A DNA stretch of 50,620 nt from Spirochaetales bacterium (GTDB lineage Bacteria > Spirochaetota > Spirochaetia > DSM-27196 > SLAA01), in assembly GCA_007127105.1 (NCBI GenBank), contig SLAA01000229.1:1-50620 (forward strand), in the 5' to 3' direction. The notes beneath the pieces were generated by a model. That model saw nothing but the letters and a program-made list of their open reading frames with translations, searched no databases and was not told the origin of the DNA. Below are positions 23,081 through 32,045 of this stretch, piece after piece (within the stretch, counting starts at the first letter, position 1; each line of letters opens with the position of its first letter). The position numbers were made by a program, and so were the translations under genes.

Positions 23081-25339
23081 ATGGCCGTCGACGAAACTAC
23101 ATTCGGCAATACCAACGCCGACGAACTATCCGAGTCCGAGCTCGAGCAATACGGAGTCTGGGTGAAATCTGCCCCTGAAAATCTCGACGAGGACGGTGAT
23201 GACTCCTTGCAGCTCGAAGACTTCTCGGTCGACGAGCTTGAAGACTCTGCTAGAAGTTTCCTTGGCGAAGAAGAAGAAGAAGAGTCGCAACAGAGCTCTG
23301 CGTTTGACGAGGACGTTTTTGATGAAGTGCCGGTGTTCAGCGACGAGGAAGAAGACCTCTTGGCCGAGCTCGAGCGCTCCGGCCCGTCCGAGACCGAAGC
23401 CGGACTGGACACCGAGCTACCAGGCGACGACAGCTTTGAGTTTTCTGGCGGAAAGAGTTATGCTCTTGACATAGAGGACTCCGCTTCTGACCTGTCCCAA
23501 CCTGGACAGATTAGTGAGGAGTTCGGTGCCGAACAGGAAGGCTTTGACGATATTGAACAAGAGTTCAACGCGGTGGAGCCTGGGGAAGACTCCTTCAGTA
23601 TGGGAGAAGCACTTGGGGTACCGGGAGAACAAGATGAGTTTTCTGGCGGCGACTACCCGGATCTTGATGACTATCCCAATCTGGATTTGGACTCTACCTC
23701 ACTGCCAGATGACGAAGAAAGCGACGACTACGACGATATTCAGATAGATCTTGATCATGATTCAAGTATCCCTGAACTTGAACTTGATGAGCCCACCGAT
23801 CAAGGTGTGGCGGACCTTACGCCAGATGAGGAACAGCTTCTTCGTGACGCTGAAGACTCAGTTGAAGCAACCGAGAAGGATGATGAAATGGATCAAGCCG
23901 CCTATAGACTCCTGGAACAGATACAGGGGGAGATTGCCAGTATCAAAGAGGATCTTCACGAACTTCGTGAGGACGTAGCCGATATTCGTGCATCTCGTGC
24001 CATGGGAACCCCGGTGACTGCAGGAACCGCTACCGACGCAGAACCCAAAGTGCAGGGTTCGGAAGAAGGCTCAGGCTTGCTTGACCCCGGCTTCTTTGAA
24101 GAGGACGAAGACGAGACCATTGCCCTAACCGGCGATGAACTTGATAATATTCTTAATACCGCTGACTTTGTTGAGACTACGGGAGAGCCTACCCCGGTCG
24201 ACGACTCCCTTCACGAAAGCCCCGAAGCTGGCTTGGAACTTGACGAGATCGATCTTGAAGAAACGGATCTTGAGTCCGACTTTGATGTCTCGTTTGAGCA
24301 GGAAACACCGGAAAGCGCGGAAGTCCTGGATGAAGAGCTGCCCCAGGAAGACATCATTCCTATGGATCTCGAGGACAGCGACAGTGAAACGGTCGATTTT
24401 GATGTATCTGACCTTGATGACGACGACGAGATTACCATCGATCTTGCCGACAGTGACGAGCCGGAGACCGCAGCCATTGCGGATGACGAGCAGGACATTG
24501 AAATTGGCGACGACTTGGATCTTGGCGACCTGGAGTCTGAGCTTGACGAGCTTGAGAGCGAGGACATATCCCTTCCTGTTGAACCATCTGCGGAGGACAG
24601 TACCGAGGCACCCATTGAGGAGATCTCGATTGACGATGAGTTCGACATGATGGAAGAGGAGGCAGAGTCCGACGAGACTCCCGCCGGATTCCCTGGCGAT
24701 GATGAAGCGGCCCTGGAAGTTGAAACCCCTCCCACCGATACCTCCGAGATAGACACGCTTGCACAACTCGACATCGATTCCGAACTTGCCGATATAGAAG
24801 ACCTCAAGGACAGTCCGGATGACACCGTCGCCGACACGAGTGAAATTGACGATATCTCTATTGCATTTCCGGACGAAGACGAGAGCGAAACCCCTGCCGA
24901 AGATGTTGAAACCGGACTCGACATAGACGAGGACGAGTTCGAGATAGATGATGAGCTTGATCTCGAGGAAGACACCCTTGAGCTCGAAGAAGACGAGCTC
25001 GAAGAAGACGAGCTTGGAGAGGTTGAGGCTAGTGACGATGAGCTCGAGGAAGAGGAACTCGGGGATGTTGAAATCACGGACGATGAGCTCGAGGAAGACA
25101 CCGACACCGAGCCAGCCTTCACCGCTCACAGTCTGACAGATACCATGGCCGCCGCGCAGGAGGCAGCAGAGAACGATTCCGAACTCAGTGAGGATCTTCG
25201 TGAAGAAATCCGAGCCGTCCTCCGTTATATGGATCAACTGCTTGAGTCGCTCCCGGAGGACAAGATTCAGGAGTTTGCGTCTTCAGAACACTTTGAGGTG
25301 TACAAAAAACTCTTTGAAGAACTAGGACTGGAAACCTAA
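23081..25339 (+). CDS. Very acidic, low-complexity protein with conserved-looking C-terminal helix
   Basis: The 752-aa protein is dominated by Asp, Glu and Ser and is probably disordered over most of its length. A coiled-coil segment lies near residues 268-305 (YRLLEQIQGEIASIKEDLHELREDV). Only the last ~55 residues look folded: amphipathic helices ending LPEDKIQEFASSEHFEVYKKLFEELGL. Near residues 630-675 there are 15-residue repeats (DDELEEEELGDVEIT type). There is no signal peptide or membrane segment. The stop overlaps the next ATG as TAATG. It heads the DUF115 operon, which suggests a scaffold for that system, but function is unknown. AGGAG precedes the ATG. Confidence 0.8.
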   Translation: MAVDETTFGNTNADELSESELEQYGVWVKSAPENLDEDGDDSLQLEDFSVDELEDSARSFLGEEEEEESQQSSAFDEDVFDEVPVFSDEEEDLLAELERSGPSETEAGLDTELPGDDSFEFSGGKSYALDIEDSASDLSQPGQISEEFGAEQEGFDDIEQEFNAVEPGEDSFSMGEALGVPGEQDEFSGGDYPDLDDYPNLDLDSTSLPDDEESDDYDDIQIDLDHDSSIPELELDEPTDQGVADLTPDEEQLLRDAEDSVEATEKDDEMDQAAYRLLEQIQGEIASIKEDLHELREDVADIRASRAMGTPVTAGTATDAEPKVQGSEEGSGLLDPGFFEEDEDETIALTGDELDNILNTADFVETTGEPTPVDDSLHESPEAGLELDEIDLEETDLESDFDVSFEQETPESAEVLDEELPQEDIIPMDLEDSDSETVDFDVSDLDDDDEITIDLADSDEPETAAIADDEQDIEIGDDLDLGDLESELDELESEDISLPVEPSAEDSTEAPIEEISIDDEFDMMEEEAESDETPAGFPGDDEAALEVETPPTDTSEIDTLAQLDIDSELADIEDLKDSPDDTVADTSEIDDISIAFPDEDESETPAEDVETGLDIDEDEFEIDDELDLEEDTLELEEDELEEDELGEVEASDDELEEEELGDVEITDDELEEDTDTEPAFTAHSLTDTMAAAQEAAENDSELSEDLREEIRAVLRYMDQLLESLPEDKIQEFASSEHFEVYKKLFEELGLET
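24980..25098 (+). repeat. Tandem and direct repeats within the acidic gene
   Basis: GAGCTCGAAGAAGAC occurs twice in exact tandem (24980-25009). A 20-base unit beginning GACGATGAGCTCG occurs at 25034-25053 and 25079-25098, 45 bases apart. They encode in-frame acidic repeats and could change copy number without shifting the frame. Confidence 0.8.
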
Positions 25340-26396
25340 TGGGGCTCTACCACAAAATTATTACCGAGGGTGGCGAGGTACAGGACTCTGATATTGTGCC
25401 TGCCACGATTGACGAAAAAAAAAACGGATCTTAACTGATCTCCTCTCGGACAAGGACAACGACCCGGACGGACCACAAGCACCGGAACTACGCAGATTTC
25501 TTCGAATAATCAGAGAAATGGGTATGGATCTACGTGCCCCGGTAGAGGTCTTCACCGCGGCCGCCGACTTACTTCGTGTCGCCAAAGGCGCTCTGTTGCT
25601 GAGAAGTCACGATGAAGATAGCTTTGTCGTCTGGGCCTATCGTGGGCTTGATGAGACCACACGCCACCGCCTTGAGTTTCCCCGACACAAACTTCCGGAG
25701 CTTGTGCACAATTTAGGATTGGCATCGGCGACCGACGACAAACAAAGAGCAGCCGCTATCGCCCCATATTTGTCAAACTTGGAGTCATCCATGCTTGGTT
25801 CGGCACTCCTCCTTGCGTTTCCGGAAACTGACCCACAGGCATTACTCCTTGTTCTTGACTCACCGTATCTCACGAGCACCAAAGCGCATGTGGGACTCCT
25901 CCTTGCTGCGGTGGGAGATCCTATAGTTGATGCTTTAGACAACTCGGCAGTACGGCACCTTCGAACAGGCTCCCGCCACCGGCAGCTGAACCGGCGTGGT
26001 TTTACCCAGATAGTTCTTCAGCACATTGAAGCAACCGCTACGGGGGGGCATCTCGTAGCTTTGGACCTGCAACCGGTGCTCGATCACCTGACCAAACAGC
26101 ATCCGGAAATGGATCAGTTTCGTGGCTTTCAGGATCTGTACACGCTTGTTTTGCGAACCCTTGGTGGTGAGTCTTTCGCACTCCGGGCGCCTGCCCAACG
26201 GATTTGGGTCTATGTTCCTGCCGGAACCTCCGAGGATATCGATCTGCTGCTTGCTCACCTTTCCGCTGTCATCCGCACAAAATTCACCCTTGACCCCGCG
26301 CTGAAAATACTCACTCATCAGGATGTAGAGTTGGACTCCACAGCCTTGCAGGCGCAGTCTCAACTCGACAGTATTCTGGCCGATGTTCAAGATTGA
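25339..26396 (+). CDS. GAF / degenerate GGDEF-like protein, split by a frameshift at a ten-A run
   Basis: ATG 25339 overlaps the upstream stop (TAATG) and opens MGLYHKIITEGGEVQ..., but this frame stops at 25434 after 31 codons. The -1 frame is open from 25413 to 26396 with no good start before ATG 25518. Joining them by a -1 slip on A10 (25415-25424) gives a smooth ~352-aa protein (...DEKKKRILTDLLSDKD...). The ORF track lists only 25518-26396. Residues after the join look like a GAF domain (FTAAADLLRVAKGALLLR). A nucleotidyl-cyclase-like fold follows (GHLVALDLQPVLDHL ... RIWVYVP) without a GGDEF motif. The end overlaps the first DUF115 gene by 14 bases. The split could be slippage, phase variation or a base-calling error. 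Confidence 0.65.
25415..25424 (+). repeat. Ten-A homopolymer at the frame junction
   Basis: GACG-A10-CGG lies where the two open frames of the GAF-like gene meet. One extra A would fuse them. Confidence 0.9.
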
Positions 26397-28086
26397 GAGT
26401 TCGAAAAGCGGACTACCCTTTGCTATTTGCCATGGACGACACCTCCACTCCGCCTACGACCCGCAGCGAGAAGCGCGCAAGTTCGTTTCGACCCAGATTG
26501 GCGACCGAAATCCGGACACAGCCATTGTGGTCGGTGCTGGATTGGGATACATAGGCGCCGAACTACGGAGACGCGGGGTGTTCACCGTTCAGGTTTTCCT
26601 GTCTGCGTCCACCTACTCCGCCGCAACTGAGCGTGGAGATGTGGCATGGTGGCCTGAAGGCGACATACATAGAGAAGGAGCAACAGACTCCCCCACCGAC
26701 ACGCGCGAGGCGGTTCGGAACGACGCTTCCTTGCGCGCGTTCCTCCGTTCGGTATTAAGCGACACCGATGCGGCGGGACTGGAAGTCTTGTCCTGGACTC
26801 CGTGTATGGAGGCCTTCCCAGAGGAGGCAGAGAATGCCTTAGCCTCCGTTGCTGACGTGGTACGTGAAAGCAACGCAAATCTTACGACAATTTCAGCATT
26901 CGGCCCGCGTTGGTTCAGAAACATATGCGCCAATTTTCGTGACACCCAGGCCGTGCGCAGCTCTGCGAGCAGCTGCAGGCATGTAGTTATAGCGGCAGCT
27001 GGCCCCTCTCTGGAGGCTGCAATACCCGCTCTTCAGGAGCTGTATCACCTGAACGCGGAAATCTGGGCTGTCGGTACGGCGCTGCGGCCTCTTGCAGCTG
27101 CGGGTATTCAACCTAGCCTCGTCATAACCACTGATGCCGGGTATTACGCCCTGGAGCACCTAAACGCGGTCCGCGGATCCAGCGAGTTCTGTATCGCTGC
27201 GCCACTTAGCGCCGCTCGAGGCGTGACGCGACGCGGTTCCGGGCTCCTGCTCCTCAACCAGGGCTCTATTATAGAACGAGAGCTCTTTGAGAACTGTCGT
27301 CTTCCGGCGACTTTTTTGCCAGCCAATGGAACTGTGGCAGGGACCGCACTTGAACTCGCGCTACGCGTTAGTTCAGGTCATGTGGTTCTTGTAGGGCTGG
27401 ACCTTGGTTACCGTGATGTACAACCCCATGCGCGTCCACATAGTTTTGAGCATTATCTTGAGCGAAAGGAATCCCGGCTCCATCCGCTCTACGGCATGTT
27501 TGTGGCCCGCGCCTTGGAACACAGCTCCAGAGTATCGGATAGACGACGGACCACTCGTCAACTGGAAACTTACGCAGGCTGGTTTCGACGTCGAATTTCT
27601 CAACTGCGGCCTCGAGTGCTAACCCTCGGCCCCTCGGCATTGGAGCTGGGGGCTCCGCATATTACCCACGCCGAGCTCATGGCGCTGGCCAAGGAGCACA
27701 AGCTGGCGCCCACTGGCACCAACCAGACTCAAACACACGCCCCTCAGGACTCGACCGGTGCTTGGACAGCGAGCCTGACCGAGCATGAGCGCACCGTAGC
27801 GCTGTCGTCAATGCTTCACGCCCTGGAACTTCGACTGGAACGCGTGGCCGCTGTAACAACTCGGGAAGAGTTTCAGTCGCTGCTTCACCCCCAGCGCTTT
27901 CAAGCTTCGCAGGCAGGATCGGGGGCAAGCCCGGACGACCTGCAGCTACTCGCCTACCTAAACTGTCCTGGGGTTTTGAACTGCATTCGTCAGACCAGTC
28001 CAGCTGCTTTTCGCGAGGAGCTCTCCGACGCGGTGGAAACGGCACGCACGCTCCTCAATGAGCAGAAACGAGACCGGGCCTCATGA
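26383..28086 (+). CDS. DUF115 / Maf-like protein (first of tandem pair)
   Basis: The 567-aa protein carries the DUF115 (MptE-like, motility-associated factor Maf) core: VVIAAAGPSLEAAIPAL, then VGTALRPLAAAGIQPSLVITTDA and HVVLVGLDLGYRD. An N-terminal Rossmann-like part (AIVVGAGLGYIGAELRRRG) precedes it. Maf proteins in other motile bacteria transfer nonulosonic acids to flagellin, and spirochaetal flagellins can be glycosylated. That role here is inference from family. The ATG overlaps the upstream gene by 14 bases and the stop overlaps the next ATG by 4, so expression is coupled. The C-terminal ~150 residues are helical and variable. Confidence 0.8.
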   Translation: MFKIESSKSGLPFAICHGRHLHSAYDPQREARKFVSTQIGDRNPDTAIVVGAGLGYIGAELRRRGVFTVQVFLSASTYSAATERGDVAWWPEGDIHREGATDSPTDTREAVRNDASLRAFLRSVLSDTDAAGLEVLSWTPCMEAFPEEAENALASVADVVRESNANLTTISAFGPRWFRNICANFRDTQAVRSSASSCRHVVIAAAGPSLEAAIPALQELYHLNAEIWAVGTALRPLAAAGIQPSLVITTDAGYYALEHLNAVRGSSEFCIAAPLSAARGVTRRGSGLLLLNQGSIIERELFENCRLPATFLPANGTVAGTALELALRVSSGHVVLVGLDLGYRDVQPHARPHSFEHYLERKESRLHPLYGMFVARALEHSSRVSDRRRTTRQLETYAGWFRRRISQLRPRVLTLGPSALELGAPHITHAELMALAKEHKLAPTGTNQTQTHAPQDSTGAWTASLTEHERTVALSSMLHALELRLERVAAVTTREEFQSLLHPQRFQASQAGSGASPDDLQLLAYLNCPGVLNCIRQTSPAAFREELSDAVETARTLLNEQKRDRAS

Positions 28087-29798
28087 CTGGATATGGGCGC
28101 CTTCTTGAGCTGAATCTACGGTCTCTGCGGGCTGCTGGCGGACAGCTGGGCCAGGAGACGGCGAAAAGGGTGGCGGCAAGCAAGGCGTCGCCACGGCTAC
28201 GGGTAGAAGCTTCGCGCAGCGGCGGAACAGAAGAGCCTACCGCTATTCTCACAGGGCCGAATGGCGAGCTATTTCTCCACTCTCGCTATAGGCCCCGAAG
28301 CGAGGCCGTTAAGTTTGCCGCTGGCCTTGAGGGGTGTGACTACCTGGTTCTTTTTGGCTTTGGCCTAGGATATGAGGCAGAGGCCATAATCCAGACCGCA
28401 CCACAGATGCAGCTGCGCATCATTGAACCAGACCCGAGCCTGTTGTACAGCGCATTCCTGGAACGCGACCTGAGCAAGCTGCTTGGGTTGGCTCAGGTCC
28501 GAATTATCTGTGAAGAGCAGGTGGATGAGGCGGTAGGAAGACTCGATTACTTGCCATTCTTTTTTCCTCGGTTCAGAAGCACTCATCTGCGCGCCCGGTT
28601 GACAGCAGATGATCAGTATTTCAGAGAATGTGCCGCACGGCTGGAGGTCTTGGTTGGGGCAGCAGGCGGCGACTATCGCGCATGTGCGAACTACGGACTG
28701 CGCTGGTGCATCAACACCATTCGAAATCTTACCTTGCTCGAACGTTCATATTCTCTTACTGAGTCCGTTCCAACGAAGAGATGGAACATTGTGGGGGCCG
28801 GACCAAGCGCGGATCGCACCATTGGAGACCTCGCAAGGGCGACCGACAGCTTCACGCTGTACTGCGACACCGCTGTACGTACCGCCGCCGCAGCTGGCAC
28901 TGAACGGCTGACCGCAGTCACGATAGACCCTCAGCCAATTTCTAAGCTTCATTATCTGGGAGTGATGCCGGAACAGGTGCACCTGGTTTCCGACATAGGG
29001 GCCCATCACAGCCTGCTCCAGAGCTTTCCGTACCTTTACTTCATCAGCTCCGGACATCCTCTTCACCGCTACCTCTCCTCGCGTGGGCTTCCGGTTGGCC
29101 CGACCTTGGTACAGGGCGGAAGCGTTTCAGAAACCGCCCTCCGGCTTGCGCACCATGCTGGCGCAGAAGAGATTGCAGTTCACGGACTGGATTTTGCCTA
29201 CCTGGCCGAGAGGAGTTATGTCGTGGGTAGTTGGCTTGAGTCTTACTTACGGAACAAAAGCGACCGACTCCACAGCATGAGCAACCAAAACTACTCCTTT
29301 ATTCGCCAGCGCAAGGCAGAGCGCCGCTCAACGGCACCCGAGGAACGAAGCGCAACTGGCGACCGACAGAACCCGCCCACCTACAACAGCAGCTTGCTCG
29401 ACGACTATCGAGCCGCGTTCTTCTCGGCCGCTACAGAACTAGGTTACCACTACCAACCTGGCGCATCATGGAGCTCAGCAGGTCTCCTTTCTACTGAACA
29501 CCCCGGTTCAAAACCATTCGGCACCACCACGGCCACCACCACCACAACAACAACTATGGCCCACGGGGTGAAGGATGTACTCCTGCGGCTTCGGCAGGAG
29601 CTACTGGAGCTACATCTGCCGACCACCGAGACGAGCTTTACTATGAGTTACCGATTCCTTGGTGATGCAGGCATGACACTTGTCCCGGCCGCGATTTATT
29701 TCCACGAACGACGAGGTTCGGATCGCTGCGAGGCTATGCGGCAGTCGTGTGAGCTGCTGCAAGACCAGATCTCCGAGCTTATCGACGCCGATACGTGA
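28083..29798 (+). CDS. DUF115 / Maf-like protein (second of tandem pair)
   Basis: The 571-aa paralogue of the preceding protein has LVLFGFGLGYEAEAI and a strand ending in IIEPDPSLLY in the N-terminal domain. The DUF115 core follows, with WNIVGAGPSADRTI, AVTIDP, VQGGSVSETALRLA and EIAVHGLDFAY. Two different paralogues in tandem suggest two acceptors, two sugars or a heterodimer. Near residues 480-492 a threonine run is encoded by ACC/ACA repeats. The last 20 bases overlap the convergent MEMO1 gene. No flagellin or sugar-synthesis gene lies nearby, so the substrate remains open. Confidence 0.8.
   Translation: MTGYGRLLELNLRSLRAAGGQLGQETAKRVAASKASPRLRVEASRSGGTEEPTAILTGPNGELFLHSRYRPRSEAVKFAAGLEGCDYLVLFGFGLGYEAEAIIQTAPQMQLRIIEPDPSLLYSAFLERDLSKLLGLAQVRIICEEQVDEAVGRLDYLPFFFPRFRSTHLRARLTADDQYFRECAARLEVLVGAAGGDYRACANYGLRWCINTIRNLTLLERSYSLTESVPTKRWNIVGAGPSADRTIGDLARATDSFTLYCDTAVRTAAAAGTERLTAVTIDPQPISKLHYLGVMPEQVHLVSDIGAHHSLLQSFPYLYFISSGHPLHRYLSSRGLPVGPTLVQGGSVSETALRLAHHAGAEEIAVHGLDFAYLAERSYVVGSWLESYLRNKSDRLHSMSNQNYSFIRQRKAERRSTAPEERSATGDRQNPPTYNSSLLDDYRAAFFSAATELGYHYQPGASWSSAGLLSTEHPGSKPFGTTTATTTTTTTMAHGVKDVLLRLRQELLELHLPTTETSFTMSYRFLGDAGMTLVPAAIYFHERRGSDRCEAMRQSCELLQDQISELIDADT
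29523..29556 (+). repeat. ACC/ACA trinucleotide repeat encoding a Thr tract
   Basis: ACCACCACGGCCACCACCACC-type codons followed by ACAACAACAACT encode ten Thr and one Ala in frame. Length changes would add or remove residues without frameshift. Confidence 0.8.
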
Positions 29799-30618
29799 TG
29801 CCAGCGTAGCCAACAAAGGAGTCCGCTGGACGACAGTCGTAACTGGTGTGGTAGCCAACGAGTTCAGCGTCGTCACACCCAACGGCACAAGCATACGCAA
29901 CCGCAACCGCCGCAGCACCTGCCGAACAGGCTGAACGGTCACGTGGCCCGCACTCAATGACGCCATCAGCGTCAAGCTGCGCGAGTTTCTCTAGCATGGT
30001 GGCGTCGTTGGACTCTCGCACCCACGCATGTGCGTCATCTCCCAGGCCATGATTCGTGAAGCCGAAGGCAGGCCCGTAATGAGTGAGGTCGGTAGAGCCG
30101 ACTACTGTTATGTCGTTACCATCGTGTTGTAACTCGGCTTCAGCTAGAGCATTAGCAAGTCGGTGGACCAGCTCGGAATTTGGCCCAACGCGGAGCCAGA
30201 CAATGCGCAGCTCTGGATTAAGATAACTTAGCATTGGCATGATCACCTCAACTGAGTTCTCCGCGTCTTCATCTGGTACAGTGTCAAAGTTCTGCATGAT
30301 GTAGTCACGCAGCCGGTGATCGGTCTCGACGATTCCAACCGGCGTCTCGTACGCGTCCTCGCTGGCCATGACCAGGGGGGAGTTAGCTGAAAGATGCCCC
30401 CCAACGACTACTACGGTCCTGCTTCGTTCCAGGGTACTGAGAGTGTCAAACGCTAATCGACCGGAAAATGACCAGCCAGCGTGTGGCACGACCACCGCAC
30501 GCGACCGAGGTTTCTCAATATCCCGGCAGCACCAGTCGTGCAGCACCTGTTCTATTGCCTCTTCTGTCTCCGGATACCACCCTGTCGAGAGCTTACGTCG
30601 ACGAATTGTTTCGGCCAT
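29779..30618 (-). CDS. MEMO1 family protein (AmmeMemoRadiSam system protein B)
   Basis: The 279-aa protein matches the MEMO1/class-III-dioxygenase-like family: VVVPHAGWSFSGRLA, VVVGGHLSANSPL, ENSVEVIMPMLSY and STDLTHYGPAFGF contain its conserved His, Asp and Glu positions. In many prokaryotes it is linked to AMMECR1 and a radical SAM protein. AMMECR1 is 11 kb away in this window and no radical SAM gene is present. The biochemical role is not established. The start has no Shine-Dalgarno but an extended -10 just upstream. Confidence 0.9.
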   Translation of the reverse strand: MAETIRRRKLSTGWYPETEEAIEQVLHDWCCRDIEKPRSRAVVVPHAGWSFSGRLAFDTLSTLERSRTVVVVGGHLSANSPLVMASEDAYETPVGIVETDHRLRDYIMQNFDTVPDEDAENSVEVIMPMLSYLNPELRIVWLRVGPNSELVHRLANALAEAELQHDGNDITVVGSTDLTHYGPAFGFTNHGLGDDAHAWVRESNDATMLEKLAQLDADGVIECGPRDRSACSAGAAAVAVAYACAVGCDDAELVGYHTSYDCRPADSFVGYAGITYRRR

Positions 30619-30627
30619 CTTAGATTA

Positions 30628-30636
30628 ATCATACCA
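30628..30636 (-). promoter_or_regulatory. Extended -10 promoter of the MEMO1 gene (predicted leaderless)
   Basis: The minus strand reads TGGTATGAT (TG-N-TATGAT), 9 bases before the ATG. No Shine-Dalgarno is present. Confidence 0.45.
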
Positions 30637-30687
30637 GCGATATTCATAACCGTACACAATCACTCTTCACTTTTTCGCTTTTTCACG

Positions 30688-30693
30688 TATACT
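30688..30693 (+). promoter_or_regulatory. -10 element of the degenerate GGDEF gene (predicted leaderless)
   Basis: TATACT lies 7 bases before ATG 30701. The -35 region (CTTCAC, 17-base spacer) is weak. No Shine-Dalgarno is visible. Confidence 0.4.
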
Positions 30694-30700
30694 GTTGCCT

Positions 30701-32038
30701 ATGAAGGCTCGCTTTGCACAGGTATGTGCCGCAATTACCGTTGCCGTGTTCGCTGCAGTGACCGTCTTCTTCGTTCTGCGGCTGAATGAGGCTCACGAGC
30801 GTAGTGTCCTCAATCGACAGGCACACTTTGAAGCCCTGAGCAATCTAGTCGCCCAGGCCTACCAGGCCGCGGGCAACTCCTTTGAACAGATCGATTGGGA
30901 GCGTGTTGCTGAAGAGTTTGAGCTCTCCCGTCACACTGGGGCTGTATCTATTGCCTCGGTCGAGGGTAGACTCCAGTATCTCACAGCACGTGATGTGTCG
31001 TACCTGAGTTCGACGACCCGTACCCAACTTGAAGAAGACGCAGAGCTACAGAGTGGGCGTAGCGAACCCTATTTGTTGCCCCCCTCTCCACGCGAAGTTC
31101 GCCTCAGCGAAACACTGTCCACCGCAGGCGGCGAGTTCATTCACGTTGAGGCGGTCTATCCAACCCTATCAAACGCCGATATCTACCCTCTCCTGCGTGA
31201 CTCCTTCCTGATGCTCCTGGCTTTTGCGGCTCTTACACTCGCGGCGGCTCTTGGCCTCTATCTGCATCGTAGCGGTCATCAAATAAGTCACCAGACCACG
31301 GCGGAACAGGATGCTCGTCTCCAAGCAGCGCCCAGCTTCCAGGAGTTCGACGACGACTCCGATGAAGACCTGGACAGGTACACAGACACCGACTTAGACC
31401 GGAATATCCATTTGGATATCGAGTCCGACCCTGCTCCAGACTCAGACACCGCTCCAGACTCAGAGACTGGCCTGGAGGAGGACGCATCTTGGTCTCAGGC
31501 ACACGGTGATAGCGCCGACCGAGAAAAAACAAAACTGTTGCGACGTATCAACCTGGAACTGGAGCGAAGTACCTTCAACGAGGAGGATCTCGTCCTTGCT
31601 CTGGTGCGCTCGGTACCTATAGAGCGGAGCTCGGACTCTACTCATTCTGCAGAGTACCAAAACGACGAGACTCGCATGCGGGACAAGCTCTACTCCTTTA
31701 TTGGGCTCGAACACGCCTTTAAAGAGCTCACCTTTACCTTAGGCAACAACATTATTGCCGTCATTGAGCCAAATAATGACCTCGACGGAGGGATGCGGCG
31801 TATGGAGAACCTCCTGCGCAAGGCTGAGGAGCGGGCACTCGCCGAAGGCGGAAGGCTTCACGGAGGCTTGAGTGCACGTGCCGGGCGCCTGACCGAGGCA
31901 CCACGGCTCTTCAAGGAGGCCTACACCGCTCTCAGACGTGCAGAGTACACAAAAGCCCGTATCATGGCCTTTAGACCAGATCCCGACCTGTACCGACGTT
32001 TTGTTGCTGGAGAGGAAGCAGGCGTAGAGTCTTACTGA
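30701..32038 (+). CDS. Membrane protein with degenerate GGDEF-like domain
   Basis: The 445-aa protein has a transmembrane helix near its N-terminus, an extracytoplasmic region of about 130 residues and a second helix (SFLMLLAFAALTLAAALGLYL). A very acidic linker (DDDSDEDLDRYTDTDLDRN) precedes a cytoplasmic C-terminal domain. That domain follows the nucleotidyl-cyclase pattern: LLRRINLELER, then RMENLLRKAEERALAEGGRLHGGLSA and LFKEAYTALRRAEYTKARIMAF. Where RxGGDEF should be it reads TLGNNIIAV, so it cannot make cyclic di-GMP by the usual mechanism. A sensor or binding role is inferred. ATG 30701 is preferred to TTG 30695. The stop is 7 bases from the convergent ABC operon end. Confidence 0.65.
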   Translation: MKARFAQVCAAITVAVFAAVTVFFVLRLNEAHERSVLNRQAHFEALSNLVAQAYQAAGNSFEQIDWERVAEEFELSRHTGAVSIASVEGRLQYLTARDVSYLSSTTRTQLEEDAELQSGRSEPYLLPPSPREVRLSETLSTAGGEFIHVEAVYPTLSNADIYPLLRDSFLMLLAFAALTLAAALGLYLHRSGHQISHQTTAEQDARLQAAPSFQEFDDDSDEDLDRYTDTDLDRNIHLDIESDPAPDSDTAPDSETGLEEDASWSQAHGDSADREKTKLLRRINLELERSTFNEEDLVLALVRSVPIERSSDSTHSAEYQNDETRMRDKLYSFIGLEHAFKELTFTLGNNIIAVIEPNNDLDGGMRRMENLLRKAEERALAEGGRLHGGLSARAGRLTEAPRLFKEAYTALRRAEYTKARIMAFRPDPDLYRRFVAGEEAGVESY

Positions 32039-32045
32039 GTAGGCC

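Noticed and set aside
24211-25122. Minus-strand Ser-rich ORF (303 aa)
   Set aside because: Poly-Ser arises from reverse reading of GAA/GAC/GAG-rich coding sequence; no start signal.
24125-25237. Long minus-strand ORF (370 aa) opposite the acidic gene
   Set aside because: It is the shadow of Asp/Glu-rich codons; the composition is Val/Leu/Gly-biased with no domain, and there is no ribosome site.
25339-25434. Stand-alone 31-aa small protein
   Set aside because: Its frame continues smoothly into the -1 frame across A10, so it is better explained as the 5' end of the split gene.
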